Shown: positions 1-9,933 of the stretch, one piece after another
How positions within the stretch are numbered: the stretch's first letter is position 1
Layout: every line of letters begins with the position of its first letter
Assembly (NCBI RefSeq): GCF_900142205.1
Contig: NZ_FRAA01000003.1
Location: 248,001-312,000, forward strand
Origin: Reichenbachiella agariperforans
Lineage (GTDB): Bacteria > Bacteroidota > Bacteroidia > Cytophagales > Cyclobacteriaceae
DNA length: 64,000 bases
Direction: 5' to 3'
Notes under the pieces: model-generated
Database searches by the model: none
Seen by the model: the letters and a program-made list of their open reading frames with translations, nothing else
Told to the model about the DNA's origin: nothing
Translations under genes and position numbers: made by a program

Positions 1-1089
1 CGCACCTTCATAAATAACCGTCCCCGCACGATTGATCAGCTGATATAGCCCATTTTGTTTTACCTCCAGAACTTCTTCCTCTACACCGCCGCACAAATAT
101 GAAAAACTTATATCTTCATAAGGACCTCCCAAAAAAGCGCTGCCCTCCAGATCAAAAAATGCATACTTACCCTCCTTGTAAAATGGATAAAGCACAACCG
201 CATTCAGCGCCTCTAATGCTGCAACAGAATCCATGAAGTGATGATATACCGTTCGGTTAAAGGAAGCCAATTGATCCGCATCTATCCCTCCCGAATGATA
301 GAGCAACCCAAGTGCTTTTTGGGTTAGTCGAGGGTTTTGGTAGTGGTTGACAAAATCCATAATATCTTCGGCTAACAAGCCCGCAACTTTCTTTTGATAG
401 ATCATGGTCTCTACCTCATCACGATACGGAGTATCTGGAAAATCGACTAAAAACTGTTCTAAATCCGCTAGTTGGTTGGATCGTGTTTTCTCCTCGAACA
501 CCAGTCGATCAAAACGCTCTTTGGCCTCCGCATACTGTGCAGCCTCAGGGTATCGCAACACAAAATCCTGATAAGCCTCCCACGTCCCTTCCTTCACAAT
601 GACTCGAAATTGGAGTTCATTCCGACGAGACTTAGCCAAGCCTAACTCCTCAGCATTAGGGTAGTGATTGATAAAAAACGCATACGCTTCAATTTCATCT
701 ACAGCTACTGCTCGTTGATAAGCCAGACTGTCAATATACATTTTCAGCACTGAGAATGATTCCTCCGTCACATCGGACTTATCCATCTCATCACTATGAT
801 CTTCCGTACGGTCTGGCAACATGTTCATCCCCGCTAGGATGTAATCATGCGCTGTATCTAGGTCACCCTGTTCGTTGCTCGGTGCGACATAGAACTTAGC
901 GTAGGCATAGGAGACCAGTGGGTTCAGACTATCTACATCATAAGACCGAATCAGATATTCCTTCGCCTTTTCATAGTCTTCCTTTTCAATGGCACGGAGT
1001 GCTTGTTTGGACCGATCTGCCAGCAAGACATGCGCCATGCATAGCAGCAATAAGAGGATATATTTACTTTTATTCAAAAAATACAGCAT
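1..1089 (-). CDS. WG-repeat-type protein, partial (3' end beyond the left edge)
   Basis: Reading the minus strand from an ATG at 1089 gives 363 codons open to the window edge, so the C-terminus is missing. The N-terminus is a signal peptide (a run of Leu ending in HVLLA). A helical, TPR-like region follows, with repeated YP.A.....A patterns. From about residue 300 there are WG/KWG-repeat-like segments (KEGKYAFFDLEG, KQNGLYQLINRAG). Such proteins are usually exported and bind other proteins; no enzyme motif is visible. The function is unknown. The reading frame is long and free of stops, so the gene is secure, while the WG-repeat assignment is by pattern only. Confidence 0.8.
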   Translation of the reverse strand, partial: MLYFLNKSKYILLLLLCMAHVLLADRSKQALRAIEKEDYEKAKEYLIRSYDVDSLNPLVSYAYAKFYVAPSNEQGDLDTAHDYILAGMNMLPDRTEDHSDEMDKSDVTEESFSVLKMYIDSLAYQRAVAVDEIEAYAFFINHYPNAEELGLAKSRRNELQFRVIVKEGTWEAYQDFVLRYPEAAQYAEAKERFDRLVFEEKTRSNQLADLEQFLVDFPDTPYRDEVETMIYQKKVAGLLAEDIMDFVNHYQNPRLTQKALGLLYHSGGIDADQLASFNRTVYHHFMDSVAALEALNAVVLYPFYKEGKYAFFDLEGSAFLGGPYEDISFSYLCGGVEEEVLEVKQNGLYQLINRAGTVIYEGA

Positions 1090-1181
1090 TGGTTGTCATG
1101 CGAAATTAATCAATTCAATTTTAGAGCAACGACAAGTCATAGATAGGATTCCTCCATTATTTTTGAATCAAATATCAATCC

Positions 1182-1805
1182 ATGACCATACAACAGCTCA
1201 ACAAGGAATTAGGCAATATAGACCTCTACCTTTTAGATCAAATCCTCAAAGCCAATATACCACCCACTGTGCGGGTATTAGATGCAGGCTGTGGAGAAGG
1301 TCGAAACCTGATCTATTTCCTCAACAATGGCTACAATGTACACGGGATAGACCAAAATCCTGATGCGATTCGCATGCTACAGTTCATCGCAGGCAGCAAC
1401 TATCCCGATCAACCCAAAGGAAACTTCATAGAAGGTCAAATCCACGACATGCCCTATCCTGACCAATGTTTCGACTTGGTCATCAGCAGTGCTGTACTGC
1501 ACTTCTCTCCAGACACCGCTACTTTTTGGGCGGGGGTCAAAGAGATGACACGCGTCCTCAGACCTGGAGGTATGCTATTCATCCGTATGACAGCCATCAT
1601 GGGGCTGGAGGATGTTATCAGCCCACAAGGAGAGCAGCATGCGCTACCCGATGGCAGTGTTCGTTTCCTCATCACCGAGAGCATTATCGAGCAACTCCAA
1701 AATGACTATAACTATAGCCCTATAGAAGCTACCAAATCTGTACTCGTCGACAGAAAGCGATGCATGACAACCTTGGTTTTGAGAAAAAACCAAATCGAAC
1801 TGTAA
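1182..1805 (+). CDS. class I SAM-dependent methyltransferase
   Basis: This 207-residue protein carries SAM-binding motif I (VLDAGCGEGRN, about residues 32-42), an acidic end to beta-2 (GID), and a motif IV region (FDLVISSAVLHF, about 97-108), followed by a post-motif typical of the Methyltransf_11/25 families (MTRVLRPGGMLFIR). It should transfer a methyl group from S-adenosylmethionine to an unknown small molecule in the cytosol. It resembles TehB-like enzymes in length, but the substrate cannot be told. It stands alone on the plus strand, divergent from the gene at the left edge. Confidence 0.88.
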   Translation: MTIQQLNKELGNIDLYLLDQILKANIPPTVRVLDAGCGEGRNLIYFLNNGYNVHGIDQNPDAIRMLQFIAGSNYPDQPKGNFIEGQIHDMPYPDQCFDLVISSAVLHFSPDTATFWAGVKEMTRVLRPGGMLFIRMTAIMGLEDVISPQGEQHALPDGSVRFLITESIIEQLQNDYNYSPIEATKSVLVDRKRCMTTLVLRKNQIEL

Positions 1806-1894
1806 TCTTGGCAACAATAATTCGTAATATTACTACCTCTTCAAACAGCAACTATTGCGTGTATACCATACTTTTGAAGGGTTAAAAAAATTAT

Positions 1895-2812
1895 ATGCTT
1901 CGCACGAGTCTATTTGTTATTTTCTTCCTTTCCGCCTTTGCAAGCCAGTCCCAAAACTTCTTTGACTGGCGCTATCACGATCGGTATTTCTCGGTATTCG
2001 CTGGGACGGGATGGACAGGCTACTTAGGAGACTTGACCAATGGATCACCCCTTACCTCTGGCCTATCACATTTCAACGTAGGTGCAGAAGCGCGTCTCTA
2101 CTCCAAAATTGCGGTTCGTGCCCAATATGCCACCTACAAACTAGAAGGCTCAGACCGTAACGCCGCAGACAGCTCCTACAACAGGCAGCGCAACCTCTCC
2201 TTTCATTCTCAAAACCATGAGTGGCAACTACAGATGGTCTACTATCTGTTCAAGTACAAAGGAAAATACTACAAACGCAGAGTCTATGAACCCTACATCG
2301 CCATAGGTGGAGGACAAACTTTCTTCAACCCAAAAGCAGATTTGACCAACTCAGAAGGCAAATCCACCACCTACACACTACGCGACTACCAAACCGAAAC
2401 CGAAAGCTACAAGGGCTGGGCATGGATCATTCCCGTCAATATCGGTGTAAAACTAGTGATCACTGAATTCATCAACTTAGGCGTAGACGTTGGCTATAGG
2501 TATGCATTCACAGGTCATCTGGATGATGTGTACGGTGACTATGCTAATCCCAACGGTGACGGACAGGGCTATCCCGACGGCACGATCGATGCATCTCTCA
2601 GTAATCGTAAATTCGAAGACAATGTCTACATCATCAACCAAGACGCGTTTGATGAAATGATTCCTGGACAGCAACGTGGCAATGGGAAACTCGATTCTTA
2701 CTTTCTGATGAATGTCAACCTAGAGGTTTACCTCCCAAAAGATGTATTCAAATCAAAAAAAGGAAGAGGCAGAAAAGGCAAAATACTTGGCAAACGGGGT
2801 GCGTATGATTGA
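1895..2812 (+). CDS. outer-membrane beta-barrel protein (DUF6089-like)
   Basis: A 305-residue protein with an N-terminal signal peptide (FFLSAFASQSQ) and then alternating aromatic strands such as YFSVFAGTGWTGYLGDL and LGVDVGYRYAFTGHLDDVYGDY, typical of small Bacteroidota outer-membrane barrels. The early YLGDL motif fits the DUF6089 group that I know from this phylum. The C-terminus is a basic tail (KSKKGRGRKGK) instead of a terminal aromatic strand, so a short periplasmic or cytosolic tail may follow the barrel. Its end overlaps the next gene by 8 nt, which implies co-translation with the DUF4159 protein. Confidence 0.8.
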   Translation: MLRTSLFVIFFLSAFASQSQNFFDWRYHDRYFSVFAGTGWTGYLGDLTNGSPLTSGLSHFNVGAEARLYSKIAVRAQYATYKLEGSDRNAADSSYNRQRNLSFHSQNHEWQLQMVYYLFKYKGKYYKRRVYEPYIAIGGGQTFFNPKADLTNSEGKSTTYTLRDYQTETESYKGWAWIIPVNIGVKLVITEFINLGVDVGYRYAFTGHLDDVYGDYANPNGDGQGYPDGTIDASLSNRKFEDNVYIINQDAFDEMIPGQQRGNGKLDSYFLMNVNLEVYLPKDVFKSKKGRGRKGKILGKRGAYD

Positions 2813-3467
2813 TCACAAACTACGAAACATACTGATGGTACTGCTGATCTCCTGCAGTAGCGCATTTGCGCAAAACAAAATACAGATTGCCAAAGTCAAA
2901 TACGACGGAGGGGGAGACTGGTATGGCAATAAGACCGCACTACCCAACCTAGCCACTTTCTGCAATCAGCGACTTCATACCAACCTAGATCCAGAAGATG
3001 CAGTGGTAGAGGTCGGTAGTCCAAATTTATTTTTGTACCCTTATGTCTACTTGACGGGGCATGGCAATGTAGTCTTCTCACCCAATGACGCCAGTAATCT
3101 GCGCAACTATCTCATAGCAGGAGGTTTTTTGCACATCGATGACAACTATGGTTTGGATCAATTCATCCGACTCGAAATGAAGAAAGTCTTTCCTAATCTA
3201 GCATTCGTAGAGCTGCCGCATGACCACCCGATATACCGACAGCTATACCAGTTCCCTGGAGGTCTACCCAAAATCCACGAACATGATGGCAAACCTGCAC
3301 AAGGGTTCGGTCTGATCTACGAAGGACGATTGGTCTGTTTCTACTCCTATGAATCCGATCTCGGCAATGGCTGGGAGGATCAAATCATCTACAACGATCC
3401 CGCCAACAAAAGAGAAGAAGCACTGCGCATGGGCGCCAACATCATTAGTTACGCTTTCTCTGAGTAA
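2805..3467 (+). CDS. DUF4159 family secreted protein
   Basis: The start at 2805 is chosen because the following residues form a signal peptide (LRNILMVLLISCSSAFAQ), while the longer frame from 2742 would begin inside the upstream gene. The mature part of about 200 residues has the DUF4159 signature: KYDGGGDWYGN, a glycine-rich GGFLHIDD, and a C-terminal EALRMGANII. The family has a glutamine-amidotransferase-like fold, and its role in Bacteroidota is not established. The 8-nt overlap with the upstream barrel gene suggests one operon. Confidence 0.85.
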   Translation: MIDHKLRNILMVLLISCSSAFAQNKIQIAKVKYDGGGDWYGNKTALPNLATFCNQRLHTNLDPEDAVVEVGSPNLFLYPYVYLTGHGNVVFSPNDASNLRNYLIAGGFLHIDDNYGLDQFIRLEMKKVFPNLAFVELPHDHPIYRQLYQFPGGLPKIHEHDGKPAQGFGLIYEGRLVCFYSYESDLGNGWEDQIIYNDPANKREEALRMGANIISYAFSE

Positions 3468-3487
3468 CTAATAACGCTGGCTAAATT

Positions 3488-4432
3488 TTATTGAGTCTTC
3501 AATACTTTGATTCCAAAGCCTAACTCCCACTTCTCATTTGGCTTTAAAACGACTAAGCTTTCCCCTGTATTGAAGGCATTCGGAGGACACGTCACAGGCT
3601 CTACAGCCAGTGTCTTGCGCGAATCAGGCGAATAGATTTGACAGTACCCATACTCTTTCTCTTGAAACAATTGTACCTTCATCTCATTCGATGGGTCTGT
3701 CATTGACACTACAAAAGGCACATTGGTATCCGTCACTTGAAAGCAATCATCTAAAGCCATATCGACTAGCTCCTGACCTGACTCGAAACCATGTGTGTCC
3801 GAAACGGCATTGCCTGCAAGGGAAAAGATACGCTTGGCAGCTCCCATCTCTAATGTCAACTGCCCTACACCATTGTCGAACTGAAAGTAAGGATGCCATC
3901 CGTCACCTATCGGCATGCTGCCTTGCCCTATATTCTCTATCGACGTGTCGAAACGTGTACCTTCCTTTCCGAACGAAATCGTGACAGTCATCGCGTAAGC
4001 AAATGGATAACCTTGATCGGTACCGAGGTATTGATAGCGAAGTACCAACTGACAGTTGTCAGAGCCATCCACCGTATCTACCACCTCAAAGGGTCTGCAG
4101 TGCAACAATGCGTGCAGGTTATTGTTGCGATCGATTTCATTGACTATCATCTGGTAATCCTCACCCTCAAAACTGTATTGCCCAGCAGTCAGTCGATTAG
4201 GAAACGGTGAAAGCTTAGAGCCTTTGAAGGCTGAATGATGGGTACGCATCACCTCTTCCTCGCTGCGGTATCCATCTATGATAGACACCAAATCTCCTTT
4301 GCCGTTCTCGACCACTAAATCATTGATCCCTGCTCCAAAACCCGACAATACCTCCAAATACTCGCCAGTTGCTGTGTTCGTCAAACGATAGGCTTCAAAC
4401 CTACCGATTGGCGCTTTTTTTACTTCGTACAT
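3488..4432 (-). CDS. aldose 1-epimerase family protein
   Basis: A 314-residue cytosolic protein of the galactose mutarotase-like beta-sandwich fold. Visible family features are the substrate-site stretch KGSKLSPFPNRL near residue 70, NNLHALLH near 105, and GWHPYFQ near 180, which supply the conserved Asn/Arg and His residues. It probably interconverts alpha and beta anomers of a sugar. The exact sugar is unknown, and it could belong to the YeaD/hexose-6-phosphate subgroup. It is convergent with the DUF4159 gene. Confidence 0.85.
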   Translation of the reverse strand: MYEVKKAPIGRFEAYRLTNTATGEYLEVLSGFGAGINDLVVENGKGDLVSIIDGYRSEEEVMRTHHSAFKGSKLSPFPNRLTAGQYSFEGEDYQMIVNEIDRNNNLHALLHCRPFEVVDTVDGSDNCQLVLRYQYLGTDQGYPFAYAMTVTISFGKEGTRFDTSIENIGQGSMPIGDGWHPYFQFDNGVGQLTLEMGAAKRIFSLAGNAVSDTHGFESGQELVDMALDDCFQVTDTNVPFVVSMTDPSNEMKVQLFQEKEYGYCQIYSPDSRKTLAVEPVTCPPNAFNTGESLVVLKPNEKWELGFGIKVLKTQ

Positions 4433-4547
4433 GCTTTGTGTTTTAATACCCGTACCTAATACGTTTTATATCTACTGATAGCGAATATATCATATTGAGT
4501 GGAATGCAACCTAGATACCCGATAGAAATTGAATCCAGATGCAACAT

Positions 4548-5780
4548 TTAGAAGCAAACCTTATCCATCGGTTTTTCTGCTCGCTCTTCTCCTAACTCTA
4601 TCGCCTTACGAAAAGTCTTGCAAGCCTCATCATCCTGGCTATCCTTCATATAAGCCAATCCCATATTGTAGAATACTGACGCGTCTGGTCCTGCATTGTC
4701 TAGAAACCTTTGATAATACTTGATCGCATAGCCATAGTCTCCTAGCTCCTGCTGCGCATTGCCGATGAGCACAAAGTTCCTCAGCAGTGAATTATCCGCA
4801 TAGATGGATGAATTAAAATCTTTGATAGCCGACTCATACTTTCCCAGTTTGGATTTAACAATCCCACGATTCATCAGGTCACTGGCATTGTCAGCCTTGA
4901 TGAGCAAAGCAGAATCATAGTCCAACAGGGCCGCTTCATACTGCCCTTTCTGAAAGCGCTCAAATGCCCGTTTGGAGTATACCTTGGCAAAATCCCCCTT
5001 ACCAAACAATATCTGATTGATCTCATCACGTTCGTCTTCATCTACGAGGAAGCTTAGATTATATAGTGCATTGCGGTGATGCGGATTGATCTTGAGTGCA
5101 CGACGATAGTCTGCTATCGCACCTGTTTTGTCTCCACGATCCAACCGGTACATCCCCCGACTCACATAATAGTTCGGGTCGAAACCATTCAACTCGATCG
5201 CCGCATCAAAATCCAACATCGCTGGCGTATTGTACCCTAGCTTTTCATAGGTCATCGCACGATGAATATAGACATCCGCCTTCATTTCCTCCATCGTAGA
5301 GATTCCTGATAGTTTGACCTCTCCATCTTCCTCATAGGACACGCCTTTAAAAATCACCGCACGCGTCTCGATGGTCTCCATGTTGTCGATCAGGAAAGTG
5401 AAATCAGACGCTGCCTGCTTGTAGTTCTTTCTGTTATAGTAGATCAAAGCTCGCTTAAACACCGAAGCATAGTTCATAAGGTCTACTTTGCGAGCGGACT
5501 CAAAATCAATCAAAGCACCGACCTCATCCCCTTCCAGTTCTTTGGCCTGTCCTCTGGAAATATAATAGTCTGACTGGCGACTGTCCAACTGGATCGCACT
5601 ATCGTAGTAGATCACGCCTAGCTCATATCTGGCTTGGAGCACCGCTTCGTTCGCTTGTTGATAGTATCGGGCAGCAGCGGCCTCCTTTTCTGCTCGGCTC
5701 GAATAAGAATCTTGCCCCTGACCTAGGGCTATAAAAGATGTGAGAAATGTTAAAATCGTTAGCGTTAGTTTTAGCTGCAT
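4548..5780 (-). CDS. secreted tetratricopeptide-repeat protein
   Basis: A 410-residue protein with a signal peptide (TILTFLTSFIALGQG) followed by about nine TPR units. Recurrent patterns such as YYISRGQAKELEGDEVGALIDF and YYVSRGMYRLDRGDKTGAIADY are separated by roughly 34 residues. TPR arrays form superhelical protein-binding scaffolds, so the protein is likely periplasmic and acts in a complex. No catalytic motif is visible, and the partner is unknown. It is a single gene with its own 5' region, divergent from tyrS. Confidence 0.85.
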   Translation of the reverse strand: MQLKLTLTILTFLTSFIALGQGQDSYSSRAEKEAAAARYYQQANEAVLQARYELGVIYYDSAIQLDSRQSDYYISRGQAKELEGDEVGALIDFESARKVDLMNYASVFKRALIYYNRKNYKQAASDFTFLIDNMETIETRAVIFKGVSYEEDGEVKLSGISTMEEMKADVYIHRAMTYEKLGYNTPAMLDFDAAIELNGFDPNYYVSRGMYRLDRGDKTGAIADYRRALKINPHHRNALYNLSFLVDEDERDEINQILFGKGDFAKVYSKRAFERFQKGQYEAALLDYDSALLIKADNASDLMNRGIVKSKLGKYESAIKDFNSSIYADNSLLRNFVLIGNAQQELGDYGYAIKYYQRFLDNAGPDASVFYNMGLAYMKDSQDDEACKTFRKAIELGEERAEKPMDKVCF

Positions 5781-5959
5781 ATCATGGCTTTAGTTATGTT
5801 AGATAGCTGGTCACAGTAGATTTTAACGCCCAAAATACGGATTACAGATTGAATAATTTATTTTTTGGCTTAATTAAAAATCCTTATCCAATCCTATTTT
5901 TTACTTCTATCTTTGTCAGTTCAAAATCTCAAGAATACTTACAGAATATTATTAGAATA

Positions 5960-7249
5960 ATGATAAAAGACTTTGTAGCAGAACTGACGTGGAGAGGCAT
6001 GATACACGATAAGATGCCTGGGGTACAAGAGCAAATGAATAAAGAAATGGTGTCTGCCTATATTGGATTTGACCCGACGGCTGATTCGCTACACATCGGA
6101 CACTTGGTACAGATCATGACGCTCGTACATCTACAGAGATCAGGACACAAGCCACTAGCACTGGTCGGTGGTGCGACAGGCATGGTCGGTGACCCATCTG
6201 GCAAGTCTGCTGAAAGAAACCTGCTGTCCGAGGACATCCTCAATCACAACCTGGCAAGTGTCAAAAAACAACTAGAGCAGTTCTTGGATTTTGACTGTGG
6301 GGACAACTCTGCCGAGATGGTCAACAACTACGACTGGTTCAAGGATTTCAACTTCCTTGACTTCATCCGTGATGTAGGCAAACACATCTCTGTCAACTAC
6401 ATGCTCGCCAAAGACTCTGTCAAAACAAGACTAGAGACAGGCATGTCTTTCACCGAGTTCACCTACCAACTGGTGCAGGGCTATGACTTCTACTGGCTCA
6501 ACCAAAACAAAAACTGCAAAGTACAACTGGGCGGGTCTGACCAGTGGGGCAATATCGTCACCGGTACCGAACTGATCCGAAGAAAAGCACAAGGCGAAGC
6601 ATGGGCGATCACTACGCCACTCATCCGCAAGGCAGACGGAACTAAGTTTGGTAAGACGGCTGGTGGCAATGTATGGCTGGACAAGGACAGAACGTCTCCG
6701 TACGAGTTTTACCAATACTGGCTCAACTCATCGGACGAAGATTCAGAAAATTACATCAAGATCTTTACCCTCAAAGAGAAAGAAGAGATTGACAACTTGA
6801 TCGCAGAGCATAAGGAAGCGCCACACCTCAGAATACTCCAAAAAGCAGTCGCCGAGGACATCACGGTCAGAGTACATTCTCAAGAGGATCTGGAGATGGC
6901 CATCAAAGCATCCAGCATCCTATTCGGCAAGTCAACTGCTGAGGATCTGGCTTCTCTGGACGAAAAAACACTGCTGTCTGTATTCGAAGGCGTACCACAG
7001 GCTACCATCAGCCAAGCGGACTATGCGGCGCTAGAAAACGTGACCGACTTACTATCCGAAGGCAGCGATGGCGTAGTATTCCCCTCCAAAGGAGAGGCGC
7101 GACGCATGATCAAAGGCGGTGGTGTCAGCATCAACAAAACCAAAGTAGAATCTGCGGATCAAGCGGTTGACTTCAGTCTACTCAATGACAAATACCTGCT
7201 TGCACAGAAGGGCAAGAAAAACTACTACCTGATCACTGTCGCGTCCTAA
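5960..7249 (+). CDS. tyrS: tyrosine--tRNA ligase
   Basis: A class I aminoacyl-tRNA synthetase that charges tRNA-Tyr. The start at 5960 gives 429 residues, the usual bacterial TyrS length; the frame stays open upstream to 5849, but that extension is AT-rich and hydrophobic. Visible features are the HIGH motif (SLHIGHLVQ), the tyrosine-pocket region ([12 protein letters not shown]), GGSDQWGN, the KMSKS loop as KFGKT, and a C-terminal S4-like RNA-binding domain ([17 protein letters not shown]). A short hairpin overlaps the stop codon (7240-7257). It is a core gene. Confidence 0.97.
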   Translation: MIKDFVAELTWRGMIHDKMPGVQEQMNKEMVSAYIGFDPTADSLHIGHLVQIMTLVHLQRSGHKPLALVGGATGMVGDPSGKSAERNLLSEDILNHNLASVKKQLEQFLDFDCGDNSAEMVNNYDWFKDFNFLDFIRDVGKHISVNYMLAKDSVKTRLETGMSFTEFTYQLVQGYDFYWLNQNKNCKVQLGGSDQWGNIVTGTELIRRKAQGEAWAITTPLIRKADGTKFGKTAGGNVWLDKDRTSPYEFYQYWLNSSDEDSENYIKIFTLKEKEEIDNLIAEHKEAPHLRILQKAVAEDITVRVHSQEDLEMAIKASSILFGKSTAEDLASLDEKTLLSVFEGVPQATISQADYAALENVTDLLSEGSDGVVFPSKGEARRMIKGGGVSINKTKVESADQAVDFSLLNDKYLLAQKGKKNYYLITVAS

Positions 7250-7293
7250 TAGACGCGTAGATTGGGGCGTTTGGGAATCCAAATACCAAGATT

Positions 7294-9378
7294 ATGAAAA
7301 AGCAATTTTTAGCAGGGCTCATCGCCCTGCTACTCATCCATGCCTGTACCCCTATGAACCAAGAACATAAGTACACCAACGCCCTGATCCACGAAAGCAG
7401 CCCCTACCTGCTCCAGCATGCACACAACCCCGTGAACTGGCAGCCCTGGGGAGACCCAGCCCTAGCCGAGGCACAAAAAGAAGACAAGCTCGTCATCATC
7501 AGCATAGGCTATGCCGCCTGTCACTGGTGTCATGTCATGGAGCACGAGTCGTTCGAGGATAGCCTGATCGCAGCGAACATGAATACCAACTTCGTCTCCA
7601 TCAAAGTAGACCGAGAAGAACGCCCCGATATCGACCAAATCTACATGGATGCCGCCCAGCTCATGACTGGCCGTGGTGGCTGGCCGCTCAATATCATCGC
7701 TTTGCCGAATGGCAAACCTGTGTTTGCAGGGACCTACTTCCCTCGGGACAACTGGGAGAAAGTGCTCAACCACTTCTCTAAAATCTACCAAAGCGAACCC
7801 GAAAAGCTCCGTGAGCATGCCGACAAAGTAACCGAAGGCATCTCTAACAACGAGATGCCTACCTTCAACGAAACTGCTGGCGACTACTCCTCAGACACCG
7901 CCATCCAAATCGCTCAAAACCTACTCGCCGGGATAGACTTAGAACTAGGAGGCAAAAACGAAGCGCCTAAGTTCCCCATGCCGACGGTCTATGAATACCT
8001 GATGGCAGAGAGCTACTACCGAAACAACGACACAGTCAACCAAGCCATACGCACGACGCTAGATCACATGGCCAATGGCGGTATCTACGATCACCTCGGC
8101 GGTGGTTTTGCGCGCTATTCGGTCGACGCGACGTGGACGGTTCCGCATTTTGAGAAGATGCTCTATGACAATGCCCAGTTGATCAGCCTGTACAGTCACG
8201 CCTATCAACACTATGGTGATGATACCTACCTACAGACCGTAGAGGAAACGATCGCGTTTTGTAACCGTGAGCTCAAAGACGCATCCGGCGGATACTACTC
8301 GTCACTAGATGCCGATAGCGATGGAGAGGAAGGCAAATTCTACGTATGGCAGGCCAGTGAGATCGATAGCCTACTGGGTGAAAAAGCCCAAATATTCAAG
8401 ACCTACTATGGCATCACGCCCAAAGGGAATTTTGAAGGAAAGAACATCCTAGAACGCAAAACCTCTGTCAGAACGCTATCGGTAGACTATGGCCGCACGG
8501 AGACCGAAATCCAACGCATCATCGATGACTGCAAAGCCACGCTGATCACTGCACGAGACCAGCGCATACGCCCAGGACTGGATGACAAAATCCTGACCTC
8601 ATGGAACGCACTCATGGTCACCGCACTGACGGATGCATACTTTGCGACGGGCAAACAGGCGTACAAAACGCAAGCCCTAGAAACAGGAAACTTCTTACTG
8701 ACCCAGCAAATCTTTGACGCGAATCAAATCAATAGAAACTTCAATAATGGCAAATCGACCATACATGGTTTCTTAGATGACTATGCCTTTACCATCCTCG
8801 CTTTCGTCAAGCTGTACGAAGCGACCTTTGACGAGGCTTGGCTACTCCAGGCACAAGAGATGAAGACCTTTGTCAATGCACACTTTTTGGATCCAAAATC
8901 CAAAATGTACTACTACACCTCTGACACGGATCAGAAACTGATCGCGAGAAAGATGGAACTCTCGGACAACGTCATCCCCAGTTCTAACTCCGCCATGGCG
9001 CATGCACTCATCCTGCTGGGGCAGTACTTCTACCAAGAAGAAGACATCCAGCATGCTGCACAAATGATCGCCAACAGCCAAGCCAACTTCAGCGAATACC
9101 CCTTCTACTACAGCAACTGGGCGCGACTCTACACCCTACTAGGAGAAACACACTACGAAGTAGCCATCGTAGGAGACGAGGCAGCCGCCAAACGCGATGC
9201 GCTAGCCCAGCACTACATCCCCAACAAGATACTCCTAGGCGGCAAAACAGAAGGAACGCTCGCGCTATTAGCAGGAAAACACTCCGAAGGTGCCACCTTC
9301 CTCTACGTCTGCCAAAACAAATCCTGCCAACTGCCCACACAGACAGTAGACCAAGCCTTGAAACAAATCAAGAAGTAA
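7294..9378 (+). CDS. thioredoxin-domain lipoprotein (DUF255 / YyaL / SSP411-like)
   Basis: A 694-residue protein whose N-terminus is a lipoprotein signal ([10 protein letters not shown]). The thioredoxin-like DUF255 domain comes first, with the hallmark [15 protein letters not shown], a CxxC-type pair. A long (alpha/alpha) toroid domain related to N-acylglucosamine epimerase/glycosidase folds follows ([36 protein letters not shown]). Members are usually cytosolic, so the lipobox here is notable and suggests a periplasmic location. The substrate is unknown. The gene is followed by a strong hairpin. Confidence 0.9.
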   Translation: MKKQFLAGLIALLLIHACTPMNQEHKYTNALIHESSPYLLQHAHNPVNWQPWGDPALAEAQKEDKLVIISIGYAACHWCHVMEHESFEDSLIAANMNTNFVSIKVDREERPDIDQIYMDAAQLMTGRGGWPLNIIALPNGKPVFAGTYFPRDNWEKVLNHFSKIYQSEPEKLREHADKVTEGISNNEMPTFNETAGDYSSDTAIQIAQNLLAGIDLELGGKNEAPKFPMPTVYEYLMAESYYRNNDTVNQAIRTTLDHMANGGIYDHLGGGFARYSVDATWTVPHFEKMLYDNAQLISLYSHAYQHYGDDTYLQTVEETIAFCNRELKDASGGYYSSLDADSDGEEGKFYVWQASEIDSLLGEKAQIFKTYYGITPKGNFEGKNILERKTSVRTLSVDYGRTETEIQRIIDDCKATLITARDQRIRPGLDDKILTSWNALMVTALTDAYFATGKQAYKTQALETGNFLLTQQIFDANQINRNFNNGKSTIHGFLDDYAFTILAFVKLYEATFDEAWLLQAQEMKTFVNAHFLDPKSKMYYYTSDTDQKLIARKMELSDNVIPSSNSAMAHALILLGQYFYQEEDIQHAAQMIANSQANFSEYPFYYSNWARLYTLLGETHYEVAIVGDEAAAKRDALAQHYIPNKILLGGKTEGTLALLAGKHSEGATFLYVCQNKSCQLPTQTVDQALKQIKK

Positions 9379-9400
9379 AAAATGCCTTTATAGCCCACTA

Positions 9401-9446
9401 AACCCTTCAAGATTTCTGTCTAAGTGAAGATAAATCTTGAAGGGTT
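9401..9446. terminator. 15-bp inverted repeat after the DUF255 gene
   Basis: The arms AACCCTTCAAGATTT (9401-9415) and AAATCTTGAAGGGTT (9432-9446) are perfectly complementary, with a 16-nt spacer. The structure lies 22 bp after the stop codon of the upstream gene. There is no strong U-tract on either strand, so it may act as a terminator, an mRNA-stabilising hairpin or a small repeat element. Confidence 0.5.
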
Positions 9447-9579
9447 AGGAGTATATCGAATCTGGACAGGTACTCAGTCAGGCTTTTGGAAGAAGAGGGC
9501 AACTCTCCGTAGTAGACAAGCCTCCAAGGGTGGGATATTGTTTTGTAGCGCTTGTACAGCCATTGACTCAGCTCTGGTC

Positions 9580-9689
9580 TTGCGCTAGGTCGACGCTCCC
9601 CTTGCGCAAGGGGGAGCCTGTGCTTGGGCAAGCTCAACTGCCTGCTTGCCCAAGGTGGATCTTCTGCTTGCGCAAGCAGAAACCCAAAC
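9580..9689. repeat. 22-bp-period array A (five units, TTGCGCAAG heads)
   Basis: Five units start at 9580, 9602, 9624, 9646 and 9668, exactly 22 bp apart. The heads read TTGCGCTAG, TTGCGCAAG, TTGGGCAAG, TTGCCCAAG and TTGCGCAAG. The remaining 12-13 bp of each unit differ, although three end in TGC. The last unit is centred on a perfect 18-bp palindrome (9663-9680). The period is not a multiple of 3, so the repeat is not selected as protein. It precedes the AT-rich patch that begins near 9850. Confidence 0.85.
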
Positions 9690-9866
9690 CTTTATTACTC
9701 TCCTCAAAGCTATCTGAAAGATGAAAAGAGCGAGCCTTTGATTCGCTACCTAGATTTGGGGGTTTTTCATGATTCGCGTGATTTTCAAGCCAGGTGTTGG
9801 TATGGGATTGTGAAGAATGGCTTATTCTTGGAGGAATCAAAACAAACAGCCTGATGGTAGTCGTGT
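9690..9866. other. Intergenic stretch without a recognised gene
   Basis: Together with 9447-9579 this leaves the region between the DUF255 gene and the orphan gene at 9934 without a supported coding sequence. Short frames cross it, including one reading YLDLGVFHDSRDF on the plus strand, but they run through the repeat array and match no family known to me. They may be remnants. Confidence 0.4.
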
Positions 9867-9892
9867 TTTATACGTGTAATTATACGTATAAA
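9867..9892. repeat. Dyad TTTATACGT...ACGTATAAA upstream of an orphan gene
   Basis: Nine-bp arms (9867-9875 and 9884-9892) flank an 8-nt spacer, 42 bp before the start of the gene at 9934. A similar palindrome beginning TATACG lies upstream of the orphan gene whose start is at 37677, which suggests a shared 5' boundary or operator. Confidence 0.55.
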
Positions 9893-9917
9893 CTGTGGAG
9901 TGAACTATATTCGGTTG

Positions 9918-9926
9918 TTGGCAACC
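9918..9926 (+). repeat. Cassette-like left core TTGGCAACC
   Basis: This 9-bp core lies 7 bp before the ATG at 9934. Its exact reverse complement, GGTTGCCAA, is at 10510-10518, 24 bp after the stop codon. The pair encloses only the orphan gene, an arrangement repeated around 36976-37677 with a related core. Confidence 0.5.
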
Positions 9927-9933
9927 ATTTAGA

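Noticed and set aside
2742-2804. Upstream extension of the DUF4159 gene
   Set aside because: It lies inside the preceding barrel gene, and the signal peptide begins after ATG 2805.
5849-5959. Upstream extension of tyrS
   Set aside because: AT-rich hydrophobic residues are not found in TyrS; ATG 5960 gives the normal length and N-terminus.
9580-9689. CRISPR array
   Set aside because: The conserved part is only 8-10 bp with a 22-bp period, shorter than any CRISPR repeat plus spacer, and no cas gene is present. The same applies to the arrays at 11406 and 38069.
9624-9854. A 76-codon gene
   Set aside because: Its first part is the 22-bp repeat array and the rest matches no family; there is no convincing start site.
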